NCBI GenBank assembly: GCA_963715895.1 | Contig: OY970284.1 | Coordinates: forward strand, 496,001 to 560,000 | From: JADGNZ01 sp963715895 | GTDB taxonomy: Bacteria > Acidobacteriota > Thermoanaerobaculia > Gp7-AA8 | DNA length: 64,000 nucleotides | Direction of reading: 5' to 3' | Part shown: piece after piece, positions 41,813-50,109 of the stretch | How positions within the stretch are numbered: position 1 is the first letter of the stretch | How the letters are laid out: each line of letters begins with the position of its first letter | Notes under the pieces: generated by a model | What the model was told of the DNA's origin: nothing | Databases searched by the model: none | What the model saw: the letters and a program-made list of their open reading frames with translations, nothing else | Translations under genes and position numbers: made by a program

Positions 41813-42252
41813 GCTCGAATGACGATAACAAGAGGTTCGTGCGCGCCTACGTTGATGAGGTGTTCAACGCCCACAAGCCGGAGCGCGCCGCCGACTACCT
41901 GACCCCTGGCGTGGCGTGGCACGGCGGCACGCTCGGCACAGTCGAGGGAGTTGAGAATGTCGTGAGTCTCCTGCGTGGATTCATCGGTGCGCTGCCGGAT
42001 CTGCACGCGACCGAGCGCGACATCGTCGCGGAAGGAAGTCTGGTTGCGGTTCGCCTCACGGTGACGGCGACCCACAAGGGCGAGCTCCTCGGCATCGCGG
42101 CAACCGGACGACCGGTGAAATGGGACGCAGTCGATGTCTATCGACTCGCCGACGGAAAGATCACAGAGGAGTGGGCGGCCGACGACATGCTGGCGATCCT
42201 GCACGCCGTCGGCGCCTACACTCCTCCGTGGCTCGCCGGGCAACCTCGCTGA
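41809..42252 (+). CDS. SnoaL-like ester cyclase family protein
   Basis: A 147-residue protein of the NTF2/SnoaL fold: YVDEVFNAHKPERAADYLTPGVAWHGG, LLRGFIGALPDLHATERDIVAEGSLVAVRLTVTATHKGELLGIAATGRPVKWDAVDVYRLADGKITEEWAADD. The order of strands and the conserved Asp/His positions match the SnoaL-like polyketide cyclase group, whose members are often enzymes acting on small organic molecules. The substrate is unknown. GGGAGGATTTC precedes the ATG. It belongs to the detoxification-type cluster that runs to 48.8 kb. Confidence 0.85.
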   Translation: MSSNDDNKRFVRAYVDEVFNAHKPERAADYLTPGVAWHGGTLGTVEGVENVVSLLRGFIGALPDLHATERDIVAEGSLVAVRLTVTATHKGELLGIAATGRPVKWDAVDVYRLADGKITEEWAADDMLAILHAVGAYTPPWLAGQPR

Positions 42253-42271
42253 CGCGGGGTCGCATCCGATT

Positions 42272-42376
42272 CCGGCGAACGAGCGCGTGGTGGCTGCGAC
42301 GAACCGCGATTTGGAAAGGGCCGTCGCGGATGGCAGTATCCGTCAAGATCTCTACTACCGGCTGAACGTGTTTCCT
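42272..42376 (+). pseudogene. Fragment of a sigma-54-dependent activator AAA+ domain
   Basis: The frame from 42272 reads PANERVVAATNRDLERAVAD, then GSIRQDLYYRLNVFP. The xxRVVAATNRDL..G.FRxDLYYRLNVF sequence is the hallmark of the sigma-54 activator ATPase domain after the GAFTGA loop. There is no upstream Walker region and the frame runs into unrelated sequence, so only 35 codons survive. A matching C-terminal Fis-type piece lies at 43469-43555. Confidence 0.75.
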
Positions 42377-42387
42377 CACCCATTCGG

Positions 42388-42447
42388 CGGGCGCTCCCGA
42401 AGCTCCCCGACTGGGTACGCCGCCACGCGCAACCAAATGGGCGCTGA
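42388..42447 (+). pseudogene. Copy of the NmrA-gene 3' end
   Basis: CGG GCG CTC CCG AAG followed by codons for LPDWVRRHAQPNGR and TGA closely matches the 3' end of the NmrA gene (RALTKLPDWSRRYARPDGR, 41571-41630), including the following AACGAGAGA. It is a diverged copy of the last 20 codons fused behind the sigma-54 activator fragment. It marks a recombination or deletion joint. Confidence 0.7.
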
Positions 42448-42480
42448 AACGAGAGAACCCATGGCTCAAGGAGGACTCGC

Positions 42481-43452
42481 ATGAAAGCCGTCAGATTGTT
42501 GGAATACGGCGGGCAGTTGGTGTTCAGCGATGCACAAACACCGGCGATCGCACCCGACGAGATCCTGGTGAAGATCAAGAGTACCGCCGTCAATCACCTG
42601 GATCTCGTCAAGGCCTCCGGAACAGCAAGAGAGATACTCCCGATCGACCTGCCGTGGATACCTGGCCATGAGTTTTCGGGGGTCGTCGAACAGATTGGCA
42701 GTGACGTTGCGGCATGGGCGCCAGGTGATGCCGTGTTCGGTGGCAACGAATTGGGCGGCGCGTACGCGGAGTATCTGGCCGTCAAGCCGGCTGTCATCGC
42801 AAGGAAACCGTCCAACCTCTCCTTTGAGGAAGCGGCATCCGTGCCGGTGGCTGGGCAAACCGCGTGGCAGGGAATCTTCACCCACGGTCACCTGGAAAAG
42901 GGACAAACGATCCTGATCCATGGCGGTGCCGGCGCCGTGGGCGCCTATGCGGTGCAATTGGCATCGCACGCCGGTGCCACCGTCATCGTCACGGCAAGCG
43001 GCGACGACGAGGCCTATCTCAACTCCCTCGGAGCCAGCCGGGTGATCAATTATCGAGACACGCAGTTCGAGAAGGTTCTTCGAGAGAAGGTCGATGTGGT
43101 CTTCGACCTGATCGGTGGCGATACACAGAAGCGGTCGTTCCTCGTCTTGAAGGAAGGCGGCCATCTCGTCTCTGCCATTCAGCCCGTATCACCGGAAGAG
43201 ACCGCGAGGCACCGCGTGTCGGGCATGATGATGAGGCTAGCGCCGTCAGGGGACGGGCTCAGCAGAATCGCGCGGCTGCTGGAAGAGGGGACGATCCGAG
43301 CAGACGTCGCCACCGTGTACGCGCTCCAGGATGCGGCCCAGGCCTGGAAGGACATCGCCGGGAACCTGCCAGCGGTTCATGGGCTGTCGCCCAGTGGGCC
43401 GGGAGCGGCAAGGCGCAGGTCACACGGCAAGATCGTGCTCCGAGTGGCCTAG
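42481..43452 (+). CDS. MDR-family NADP-dependent oxidoreductase (quinone reductase-like)
   Basis: A 323-residue zinc-free medium-chain reductase. It opens MKAVRLLEYGGQLVFSDAQTP, with the GroES-like part (IPGHEFSGVVEQIGSDV, FEEAASVPVAGQTAWQGIF) and the NADP motif ILIHGGAGAVGAYAVQLASHAGATVIVTA, followed by INYRD and VDVVFDLIGGDTQKRSF. No catalytic zinc ligands are seen. It probably reduces quinones or activated double bonds. It is flanked on both sides by pieces of a sigma-54 activator, so it or its segment was brought in by rearrangement. Confidence 0.9.
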   Translation: MKAVRLLEYGGQLVFSDAQTPAIAPDEILVKIKSTAVNHLDLVKASGTAREILPIDLPWIPGHEFSGVVEQIGSDVAAWAPGDAVFGGNELGGAYAEYLAVKPAVIARKPSNLSFEEAASVPVAGQTAWQGIFTHGHLEKGQTILIHGGAGAVGAYAVQLASHAGATVIVTASGDDEAYLNSLGASRVINYRDTQFEKVLREKVDVVFDLIGGDTQKRSFLVLKEGGHLVSAIQPVSPEETARHRVSGMMMRLAPSGDGLSRIARLLEEGTIRADVATVYALQDAAQAWKDIAGNLPAVHGLSPSGPGAARRRSHGKIVLRVA

Positions 43453-43468
43453 ACATCTCCAATAAGTG

Positions 43469-43555
43469 AGGCTCGGGATTCCGCGCTCCACGCTCGACTG
43501 GATGATCCGGCACCTCAAGATCAACAGGCACAAGTTCACGTCAGATTCTTTGTGA
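43469..43555 (+). pseudogene. Fragment of a Fis-type helix-turn-helix (sigma-54 activator C-terminus)
   Basis: The frame 43469-43555 reads RLGIPRSTLDWMIRHLKINR, then HKFTSDSL and a stop. The LGIPRSTL-x-x-x-I-R-x-L-x-I-N-R pattern is the recognition end of Fis-type helix-turn-helix domains that close sigma-54-dependent activators. Only 28 codons remain. Together with 42272-42376 it suggests one former activator gene split or deleted around the reductase gene. Confidence 0.7.
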
Positions 43556-43619
43556 AGCTTGATCGGGACTGGCGCGGTCTACGTCTTGACAAGCGCCACG
43601 GGTTGGGCATTGATGTGGC

Positions 43620-44243
43620 ATGGCGCGGCCCTCGAACAAGGAAAAACTGCTGTCCGACGGACTCCGCCTGGTGCACGAGCGTGGGTTCGGTGCGTCGAGC
43701 GTGCGAGACATCACTCAGGCCGCTGGCGTTCCGCAGGGGTCGTTCACGAACCATTTCGCCTCGAAGGAAGCATTTGGACTCGAGATCCTCGAGCGCTATC
43801 GAGAGATGACGAGCGCAAACGTCAGGGCGACATTGCGAAACGACCGGTTGCCGCCGCTTCGTCGCTTGCGAGCATGGATCGATGGACAGCTCGATTATCT
43901 TCGCAAGGATGAGATGCGCCGAGGATGTTTGTACGGAAACCTCAGCGCCGAAGCGAGTGAGACGAGCGACGCGATTCGCTTTCGCGTTGCCTCAGTGTTC
44001 GCGGAGAACCAGGCATCGGTCGCTTACTGCCTTCAGGCTGCGATCGAGGCCGGCGAGCTAGCGTCTGAGGCCGACGTTCAGGAACTCGCCGGCTTCATCG
44101 TCAGTTCCCTCCAAGGCGCGATCCTCGTAGCGAAGGCGCAGCGCAGCCCGATTCCGGTGGAACGCCTCAAGCGTGTTCTCTTCGAGCGACTGCTTCCGCA
44201 ACGCGACTCCGCCCCGAAACGGCGGGCACGGGTCAAGCGCTAA
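43620..44243 (+). CDS. TetR/AcrR-family regulator
   Basis: A 207-residue repressor with the N-terminal TetR helix-turn-helix KEKLLSDGLRLVHERGFGASSVRDITQAAGVPQGSFTNHFASKEAFGLEIL and a helical ligand domain containing RRGCLYGNLSAEASETSD, typical of the AcuR/YxaF-like group that responds to electrophiles or organic compounds. The start ATG overlaps the GGCATGGCG context without an obvious ribosome site. It is immediately upstream of the MFS gene, whose promoter carries a 10-bp palindrome suitable as its operator. Confidence 0.9.
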   Translation: MARPSNKEKLLSDGLRLVHERGFGASSVRDITQAAGVPQGSFTNHFASKEAFGLEILERYREMTSANVRATLRNDRLPPLRRLRAWIDGQLDYLRKDEMRRGCLYGNLSAEASETSDAIRFRVASVFAENQASVAYCLQAAIEAGELASEADVQELAGFIVSSLQGAILVAKAQRSPIPVERLKRVLFERLLPQRDSAPKRRARVKR

Positions 44244-44271
44244 TCGACTCTCCGGTATCGAGCGCATTTGG

Positions 44272-44300
44272 TTGACAAGAACCAATACGTTCGTACATAT
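44272..44300 (+). promoter_or_regulatory. Promoter with TetR-type operator before the MFS gene
   Basis: TTGACA (44272-44277), 17 bases, then ACATAT (44295-44300) form a plausible sigma-70 promoter. The spacer contains the perfect palindrome TACGTTCGTA (44286-44295). A TetR-type protein encoded just upstream could bind there and block transcription. Confidence 0.55.
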
Positions 44301-44317
44301 TGCAGACTTCAGTCATC

Positions 44318-45598
44318 ATGGATGCCGACTCCAACGTTGCTGACTCCCCCCTGAGGACAGCCAGGGCACGAACGCCTCCCGCCCTCTACTGGCTCGCGCT
44401 CGGAACATTCGCGATTGGCACGGAAGGGTTCATGATCGCCGCGCTGCTCGTGACGATCGGAGCCGACCTGCGCGTTTCGCTTGCGCGGGCCGGCCTTCTG
44501 GTTTCCATCTTCACATTCGCGTATGCGACGAGCTCGCCCCTCCTCACGACGCTCACGGCGCGCATGGACAGGCGGCGGCTGCTCATCTGGTCGATGTCGC
44601 TCTTCGCGATGTTCAACCTGGTGGCAGCAATGGCACACACCTACTTCGCCCTCGCGGTAGCCCGCGTGCTTCTCGCGTTGGCCGCGGGTCTCTACACGCC
44701 GAACGCCAACGCGCTCGCGGGAGCGATCGTACCCGCAGAACAGCGCGGGCGTGCGATTGCCGTGGTCAACGGCGGATTGACAGCGGCGATAGCGCTCGGT
44801 GTGCCGCTGGGCGCGTTCATTGGTGACCGGCTCGGCTGGCGCATGACATTTGCGATTGTCGCCGCCCTCGCAGCCATCGCGTCGGTCGGAGTCGCCCATG
44901 GGCTGCCGCGTGGCATAGGCGCCGACTTAGTCTCGACATCGCTCGGTGACCGCATACGCGCCGTACGCAATCCATGTGTCGCACGGGCTCTCGCCGTGAC
45001 CCTGATCTGGGCAGGTGGCGCGTACACGGTCTACACGTACGTCGCTCCGCTTCTCTACAGCGCGACGACACTTCGCGGCTCGCAAATTGGTTTGGCGCTC
45101 TTCACGTGGGGACTCGCCGCGGGCCTGGGATTGTTTGTGAGCGGCCGGGCAACGGATCGGTTCGGGACCGACGTTGTGCTGCGCGCCAGCCTCGCGGGCC
45201 TGATCGTTGCGCTCGCGGGTCTTGCTGTCGTAGCGAGTACCGTTAGTCCCGCGCGGGCGATCGGTCCGGTGTTCGTGGCGTTAGCGCTGTGGGGAATCTC
45301 ATCGTGGGCGTTCTTTCCTGCGCAGCAGACCCGGCTCATCCAGATCGTCGGCATTCCGTCAGCGCCGGTCGTTCTCTCGTTGAACGCGTCGTTCATGTAC
45401 CTCGGATTCTCGCTCGGAGCTGCGCTTGGAGGCTATTCGCTCCTCTTCGTCGACCCGCGCCAGCTGGGGTTCATCGGCGCAACGTGCGAGTTCGCAGCGC
45501 TCGTCTTGTTGCTCGTGAACCAGTCGTTCGAAGCGCGATCGCATTCGGACGTCGCCCTTGATGCTCGAATCAGGATTCCCTCCTGTTTCAGCGGATAA
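44318..45598 (+). CDS. MFS transporter (DHA1-type efflux)
   Basis: A 426-residue protein with about twelve membrane helices. The N-terminal half has ALGTFAIGTEGFMIAALLVTIGADL (the DHA1/AraJ-type G-x-x-x-F-x-x-G-T/E motif), MDRRRLLIWSMSLF and LALAAGLYTPNANALAGAIVPAEQRGRAIAVVNGG, which contains the loop 4-5 pattern of drug/sugar efflux MFS proteins. It probably exports a small toxic compound. ATG 44318 follows a TTG alternative. The first gene after the TetR regulator, and likely its target. Confidence 0.88.
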   Translation: MDADSNVADSPLRTARARTPPALYWLALGTFAIGTEGFMIAALLVTIGADLRVSLARAGLLVSIFTFAYATSSPLLTTLTARMDRRRLLIWSMSLFAMFNLVAAMAHTYFALAVARVLLALAAGLYTPNANALAGAIVPAEQRGRAIAVVNGGLTAAIALGVPLGAFIGDRLGWRMTFAIVAALAAIASVGVAHGLPRGIGADLVSTSLGDRIRAVRNPCVARALAVTLIWAGGAYTVYTYVAPLLYSATTLRGSQIGLALFTWGLAAGLGLFVSGRATDRFGTDVVLRASLAGLIVALAGLAVVASTVSPARAIGPVFVALALWGISSWAFFPAQQTRLIQIVGIPSAPVVLSLNASFMYLGFSLGAALGGYSLLFVDPRQLGFIGATCEFAALVLLLVNQSFEARSHSDVALDARIRIPSCFSG

Positions 45599-45655
45599 AG
45601 CTACTTGTGTGTATTCCTGAGATGGACCACCGATCAATTCAAAGGCAGTATTACG

Positions 45656-46477
45656 ATGAACAACAATAGAGAGTTCGTTCTTACGGCATTCGACACGCTG
45701 TTCAACAAACGTGATTACGACACTGCGTCGACATTCTGGTCGCCCGATTACATCCAGCACAGCGCGCACATCCCGCCGGGAAGAGATGGGCTGTTCAATC
45801 TCGTCAAATCGGCTCCGCCCGAGTTGCGCTACGAGAACCATGTAGCGACCGCTGAGGGCGACTACGTATTGCTGCACGGCCGCTTCGTCAATAACGGAAG
45901 GCCGCGAGCCTGGGTCGCCGGCGACGTCATCAGAGTCGCGAACGGCCGCATCGTCGAACATTGGGACACACTTCAGGACGAAGTCACGCGCGAGGAGTCG
46001 ACGAGCGGTCTTCCGATGTTCGGAGATGACTTCCCCAAGGCGCCACCGGAGCTGACCGTAGAGAGGGCACGGAAGATTGTCTCGCCGCTGTACGAAGCAT
46101 TGAATCAGCCGCAGACGAAGGACGTCGAAGCGCTTCTCGCGCAGGCCTGCCACGCGGACTATCAGTCCTATTCGAGCAACGACGAGTGGCTCTCGCGCGA
46201 CGCTCTTGCGGACGTGTTCAAACAGATCGGTGCGAGCGTTCCCGACCTCGCCTGGAGCATCGCGGACATCATGGTTTCGGGTGATCGGGTGATCGTGCGC
46301 GGCGAAGCGTCCGGAACGCCGATTGGTGAGTTCTTCGGCGCTCGCCCTACCGGCCGGAGATTCAAGACCATGGCTCTCGATCTGTTCACCGTACGGGGCG
46401 AAAAGCTCGCCTCTGCGTATCACGTCGAAAACTGGATCAGCGCCATTCAACAGATGCAACGAGAAATCTCTGTGTAA
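45656..46477 (+). CDS. Tandem NTF2/SnoaL-like protein
   Basis: A 273-residue protein made of two NTF2-fold units. The first (about 1-120) has FDTLFNKRDYDTASTFWSPDYIQHSAHIPPGRDGL and WDTLQDE. The second (about 140-273) has YEALNQPQTKDVEALLAQACHADYQSYSSNDEWLSRDAL and IGEFFGARPTGRRFKTMALDLFTV. Both units resemble SnoaL-like ester cyclases. The role is probably enzymatic or small-ligand binding in the catabolic cluster. The ATG lies about 12 bases after AAAGGCAG. Confidence 0.8.
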   Translation: MNNNREFVLTAFDTLFNKRDYDTASTFWSPDYIQHSAHIPPGRDGLFNLVKSAPPELRYENHVATAEGDYVLLHGRFVNNGRPRAWVAGDVIRVANGRIVEHWDTLQDEVTREESTSGLPMFGDDFPKAPPELTVERARKIVSPLYEALNQPQTKDVEALLAQACHADYQSYSSNDEWLSRDALADVFKQIGASVPDLAWSIADIMVSGDRVIVRGEASGTPIGEFFGARPTGRRFKTMALDLFTVRGEKLASAYHVENWISAIQQMQREISV

Positions 46478-46505
46478 ATCGCATGCAGAAATCGAGGAAT
46501 TGACC

Positions 46506-46940
46506 ATGCCGATGATTGACGTCTACGCGCCAAGCGACCTTCTTCCAACTGGATCGGATCGACGGATCGGCGAGGAGCTGACATACGCGGTTCTGCGGGC
46601 GGAAGGCGTCAGTGCGCCGAGCCCGTTCCATCTTGCGAATACGGCGGCGTTCATTCACAGGATGATCCCGGGGTCGGTTCAGACCGCAGCGGACGTAGCG
46701 CCGCGAACGATCCGGGTACAGATCATTACGCCGCCTGGCGCGTTGACGCGAGGCGGCCAGAAGCAGCTCGTGAAGGACGTGACCGGACTTCTGGCTGACG
46801 TCTGCGGTGATCCGTCACAAGCGCAACGCACGTGGGTGCTCCTGACCGAAGCGGCGGAAGGCGGCTGGGGTATCGCAGGCACGGCGTTCGGTCGCGAGGA
46901 ATTCGCCGCCCTGGCAGCAGCCGCTGCGGAAAAGAAGTAA
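46506..46940 (+). CDS. Tautomerase-family protein
   Basis: A 144-residue protein of the 4-oxalocrotonate tautomerase superfamily: MPMIDVYAPSDLLP with the family's early Pro2 position (Pro after the initiator Met), RTIRVQIITPPGALTRGGQKQLVKDVTGLLADVCG and TWVLLTEAAEGGWGIAG. It would have the catalytic Pro1 after Met removal and perform keto-enol isomerisation. Located in the middle of a likely catabolic operon, 28 bases after the NTF2-like gene. Confidence 0.82.
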   Translation: MPMIDVYAPSDLLPTGSDRRIGEELTYAVLRAEGVSAPSPFHLANTAAFIHRMIPGSVQTAADVAPRTIRVQIITPPGALTRGGQKQLVKDVTGLLADVCGDPSQAQRTWVLLTEAAEGGWGIAGTAFGREEFAALAAAAAEKK

Positions 46941-46994
46941 GTCCGCGAGACACATGCCGGCGTGCAACTCGATGGTTGGTGAAGGGGATAGACC

Positions 46995-47876
46995 ATGTCC
47001 ATTGCAAACAGCGACAGTAATACGACAGCCCCGACGCAACTCCTCCCGGGGAAGCAGGAAACCTACGCGTTTCGTCGTCTTGGGGGTGGAATACGACGGC
47101 CGCTGATCTGCCTCCAGCACTTTACAGGGACGCTCGACAACTGGGATCCGGCTGTCGTCGATCCGCTCGCTTCGGGCCGCGAAGTTATTCTGTTCGATGG
47201 CGCGGGTGTCGGCCGGTCAACCGGCAAGGTGCCCAACACCGTGGCCGGCATGGCGAGGCATGCGCTCGATTTCATCGATGCACTCTGCTTGACCAGCTGC
47301 GACGTGCTCGGATACTCGCTCGGTGGAATGGTGGCGCAGCAGATGGCGCAGGAGCGACCTTCAATCGTCCACCGGATGATTCTGGTCGCGACTGCGCCGC
47401 GGGGCGGCGATGACATCATGCACCTCGAAAAACCGAGTCTAGCCAGGCACCTCAGTGACCCGACCCTCAAGGGATACGCCGTTTTGCAGAAAATCTTCTT
47501 TGCGCCGACTGCGTCAAGCCAGGCGGCCGGCAAAGCATTCATCGAACGGCTTGCTCTACGGGCTGATGATCTCGATACACCATCCGGACCCGGCGTCGCT
47601 GCGTCGCAGGTGGCCGCGTTTCGTGAGTGGGAGCAATCCAACGGAACAAACTTCGGTAATCTGAAGGACATCCATCAGCCTACGCTTGTCGTCAACGGCA
47701 TTCACGACGAGATGATCCCAATCGCGAACTCGTATCGGTTGGTCGAGAACCTTCCGAATGCGACGCTTGTGGCGTATCCGGACGCCGGGCACGGCGCCCT
47801 GTTCCAGTATCACGAATCGTTTACGCGACAGGCTTCCGCCTTTCTCGCATCAGACTCGCCATTTACGTCGTATTGA
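46995..47876 (+). CDS. Alpha/beta hydrolase
   Basis: A 293-residue hydrolase with oxyanion region CLQHFTGTLDNWDP, DGAGVGRSTG, the nucleophile elbow GYSLGGMVAQQMA, the acid residue in VVNGIHDEMIPI and the catalytic His in PDAGHGALFQYHE. No signal peptide is present. A carboxylesterase or haloperoxidase-like activity is possible. It is part of the same plus-strand cluster, 54 bases after the tautomerase gene and 17 bases before the MBL gene. Confidence 0.88.
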   Translation: MSIANSDSNTTAPTQLLPGKQETYAFRRLGGGIRRPLICLQHFTGTLDNWDPAVVDPLASGREVILFDGAGVGRSTGKVPNTVAGMARHALDFIDALCLTSCDVLGYSLGGMVAQQMAQERPSIVHRMILVATAPRGGDDIMHLEKPSLARHLSDPTLKGYAVLQKIFFAPTASSQAAGKAFIERLALRADDLDTPSGPGVAASQVAAFREWEQSNGTNFGNLKDIHQPTLVVNGIHDEMIPIANSYRLVENLPNATLVAYPDAGHGALFQYHESFTRQASAFLASDSPFTSY

Positions 47877-47893
47877 GAGACAGGAGGCTTCCG

Positions 47894-48765
47894 ATGTCGT
47901 CGGCACAGGACTCCCAGGCCGGTCTTCTGAAATGGGACGTGTTCGTAACGCCAGGCATTCCGATTGTTACCCCCGCGACAGGCCTCCCGATGTGGGAGAG
48001 ACATATTTTCAGGCGACGGCGGCGACCCTCATCTATGGTGTGCGGGACGCTGTCCTCGTTGATGCGTTCACGACCGTCGCTCAGGCCCACGCTCTGGCTG
48101 ATTGGGTTGGAGCAAGAGGCAAGAACCTGACAACCATCTACATCACTCATGGCCATGGAGACCATTGGTTTGGACTCGGCACTCTTCTGGAGCGATTTCC
48201 AAATGCCAAGGCAGTCGCTACGCCCAACACGGTGAAAGTGATGCGCGAGAATGCGTCGCCAGAAGCCCTCGAGGGAAGCTGGAAGGCGGCATTCCCAGGC
48301 CAAATTCCGGACAGGTTGGTACTCGCTGAAGAGCTCCGGGGAAACGTCGTCGATCTCGAAGGGCGTGAATTGCTCGGTGTGGAACTGGGTCATACGGATA
48401 TTGACTTCACATCCTGTTTGCATGTCCCGTCCATTGGACTCGTAGTCGCCGGTGATGCCGCCTACAACGACGTCCACCTCTACCTGGCCGAATCGAATGC
48501 CCAGAACAGGCAGGAGTGGATCGCGGCGCTCGACACTATTGAGTCGCTCGACCCACGCGCAGTGGTCGCGTCACACAAGCGTTCCGACAACGACGACAGC
48601 CCTGCAATCATTGAACAGACCCGCCAGTACATCCGCGATTTCGACCGCCTTGCGGCGACGACATCAGATGCTCAAGACCTCTACGACAAGATGCTGCAGC
48701 TCTATCCCGATCGGATCAATCCTGAATGGGCGCTCTGGAGCTCGGCACGCGCGGTCAAGTCATAA
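47894..48765 (+). pseudogene. MBL-fold metallohydrolase, frameshifted near its start
   Basis: The frame from ATG 47894 encodes MSSAQDSQAGLLKWDVFVTP and GIPIVTPATGLP, then shifts. The second frame continues PDVGETYFQATAATLIYGV to KS-stop at 48765. It contains the zinc motif THGHGDHWFG, ELGHTDIDFT and VAGDAAYNDVH. Together they form a complete metallo-beta-lactamase-fold protein of about 290 residues. A single-base loss in the CCTCCCGATG run (about 47983-47990) explains the break. It may be a true mutation, or a sequencing or assembly error. Last of the catabolic cluster. Confidence 0.75.
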
Positions 48766-48812
48766 GTCATCAATCCGATGTTTCGCCTGCTTGAACATCA
48801 GGAGATCTGGAC

Positions 48813-49010
48813 ATGCACCTGTCACTGAAAGCCGCGCGGACGATCGTCGCGCGCGCGTGCGCGCATGCCGTCACGCCCGAAGCGTCCGAGTTTCTCCGGC
48901 GTAATCGTCACCTCGGCAACATGCTCCGGCGTGCGGTCGAGGTCGATCTTGAGATCTTCTTGATACAAGCCGTGCGGTGTCGCGCTGTGGCGGACGACGA
49001 CAGTCAGTAG
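48813..49010 (+). CDS. Possible small protein
   Basis: A 65-residue frame MHLSLKAARTIVARACAHAV with AGGAG 9 bases upstream of the ATG. It has basic and hydrophobic residues but no recognised family. It overlaps the convergent TMEM175-type gene by 7 bases. Support is limited to the ribosome binding site. Confidence 0.25.
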   Translation: MHLSLKAARTIVARACAHAVTPEASEFLRRNRHLGNMLRRAVEVDLEIFLIQAVRCRAVADDDSQ

Positions 49011-49630
49011 TACCGCCGGTGGTAGGTCAGCGCGAACACGATCGGCAGCGCGACGAAGATGCTCAGAGCGAGTGCCGGAGCGAGGAACGCGGATGCGATC
49101 CCCAGCAGCGCAACAATCAACTGAACACCGAAACGCCGCACAATGTAGCTTCGTTGGCCGGCTGTGGGTTGTTCTGTGATTTGAGAATGGTCCGCGACGA
49201 ACCACACACCTGCCAGCGTCAACGTACAAGCGAAGAGATTAGCGCCATAAATTGCGAGCGCCACCGGCGCGAGAGGGTAACGACCTAAAACCGCGGTCGA
49301 GAAGGGCAACACGGCAATCGTGAATAGAAACAGCATGTTCGCCCAGATCAGAGCGATCTTTACGCCGCGCAGTGAGGCGAAAATCAGGTGGTGGACGAGC
49401 CAGTAGTACGCAACGATTGCGAAGCTCAGCGCGAAGGTCCCGAGCCTCGGTGCAATCAGGACGAGCCCGTGCACGAGTTGGGACACGCCGCCTTCAGGAG
49501 GTCGTACGTCGAGGACGAGGAGCGTCAGCGCTACCGCGAAGACGCCGTCGCTAATCCCTTCTGTCCGGTCGGTTCGATATCTCCGACCGGTTCTTGGTCT
49601 TTCCTCGTTCGACGAACCATCGCCACTCAT
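49004..49630 (-). CDS. TMEM175-type (DUF1211) potassium channel-like protein
   Basis: A 208-residue protein with the family hallmark RTDRTEGISDGVFAVALTLLVLDV in the first helix (F-S-D-x-V-F-A-I-A motif variant SDGVFAVA) and five or six membrane helices. Bacterial TMEM175 proteins form K+ channels. The ATG at 49630 has AGAGGATTTC upstream and overlaps the stop of a small upstream frame (ATGA). Confidence 0.85.
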   Translation of the reverse strand: MSGDGSSNEERPRTGRRYRTDRTEGISDGVFAVALTLLVLDVRPPEGGVSQLVHGLVLIAPRLGTFALSFAIVAYYWLVHHLIFASLRGVKIALIWANMLFLFTIAVLPFSTAVLGRYPLAPVALAIYGANLFACTLTLAGVWFVADHSQITEQPTAGQRSYIVRRFGVQLIVALLGIASAFLAPALALSIFVALPIVFALTYHRRYY

Positions 49631-49764
49631 GAAATCCTCTCGACAATTGCCCTTTGAGCGGGATCGCCGATGGTGAAGCGGGTTCTCATGTGTCGCTTCG
49701 TGATACGCCACTCAGTCGCGAACTTGCCGAATTCGAGGTCGTAGCGGCCCCCCACCGTGAGCAT
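49627..49764 (-). CDS. Small unknown protein, coupled to the TMEM175-type gene
   Basis: From ATG 49764 the frame encodes 45 residues MLTVGGRYDLEFGKFATEWR, then ITKRHMRTRFTIGDPAQRAIVERIS. Its stop overlaps the channel gene start by 4 bases (ATGA), which supports translation. The frame extends upstream into the tRNA fragment, so the original gene may have been longer and cut by integration. No family recognised. Confidence 0.35.
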   Translation of the reverse strand: MLTVGGRYDLEFGKFATEWRITKRHMRTRFTIGDPAQRAIVERIS

Positions 49765-49802
49765 CGGCGGCGCGCCGCCGTTGTCGGAAACGGGTTCGAG
49801 TT

Positions 49803-49838
49803 TGGTCGGGCAGGGGGGATTTGAACCCCCGACCACCT
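49803..49838 (-). mobile_element. 3' tRNA fragment, probable attachment site
   Basis: The minus strand reads GTGGTCGGGGGTTCAAATCC and then CCCCTGCCCGACCA: an intact T arm (GGGGG-TTCAAAT-CCCCC), a 3' acceptor strand CTGCCCG, a discriminator A and CCA. No anticodon arm, D arm or complementary 5' CGGGCAG is found nearby. The C1-type acceptor would suit a tRNA-Pro, but this is uncertain. Such 3' ends are typical attachment sites left by tRNA-integrating elements; the intact tRNA and second att site would lie outside the window. Confidence 0.6.
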
Positions 49839-50109
49839 GAACCCCATTTCCGCGTCTGTCTCGGGACATACGCGGATATCTCCTTTCCAGAGCATCTTAC
49901 CTCGGTCCCGACTTGTCCGCACATGTGCGAAAACGCGCAAAGTAGACGCGCGTTAGACGCGCTTCAAGGATCGTCTCATGCGACGACACGTTCGGTATCC
50001 AAGCGGTTCCGCGACCTTCAAGTTCGTCAGGATTCGAGCGCTCCGAATGTGGACACCCACCGTGCGTCTGCTGCCCCGCATGTTGCTACACTCGTGAAGA
50101 GACGCCGAG

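Noticed and set aside
41578..42243. 221-codon minus-strand frame opposite the SnoaL-like gene
   Set aside because: The plus-strand SnoaL-like protein is a clear family member with a ribosome site; the antisense frame has no recognisable features.
49803..49890. Complete tRNA gene
   Set aside because: Only the T arm and 3' acceptor strand are present; no anticodon or D arm and no matching 5' strand could be found.
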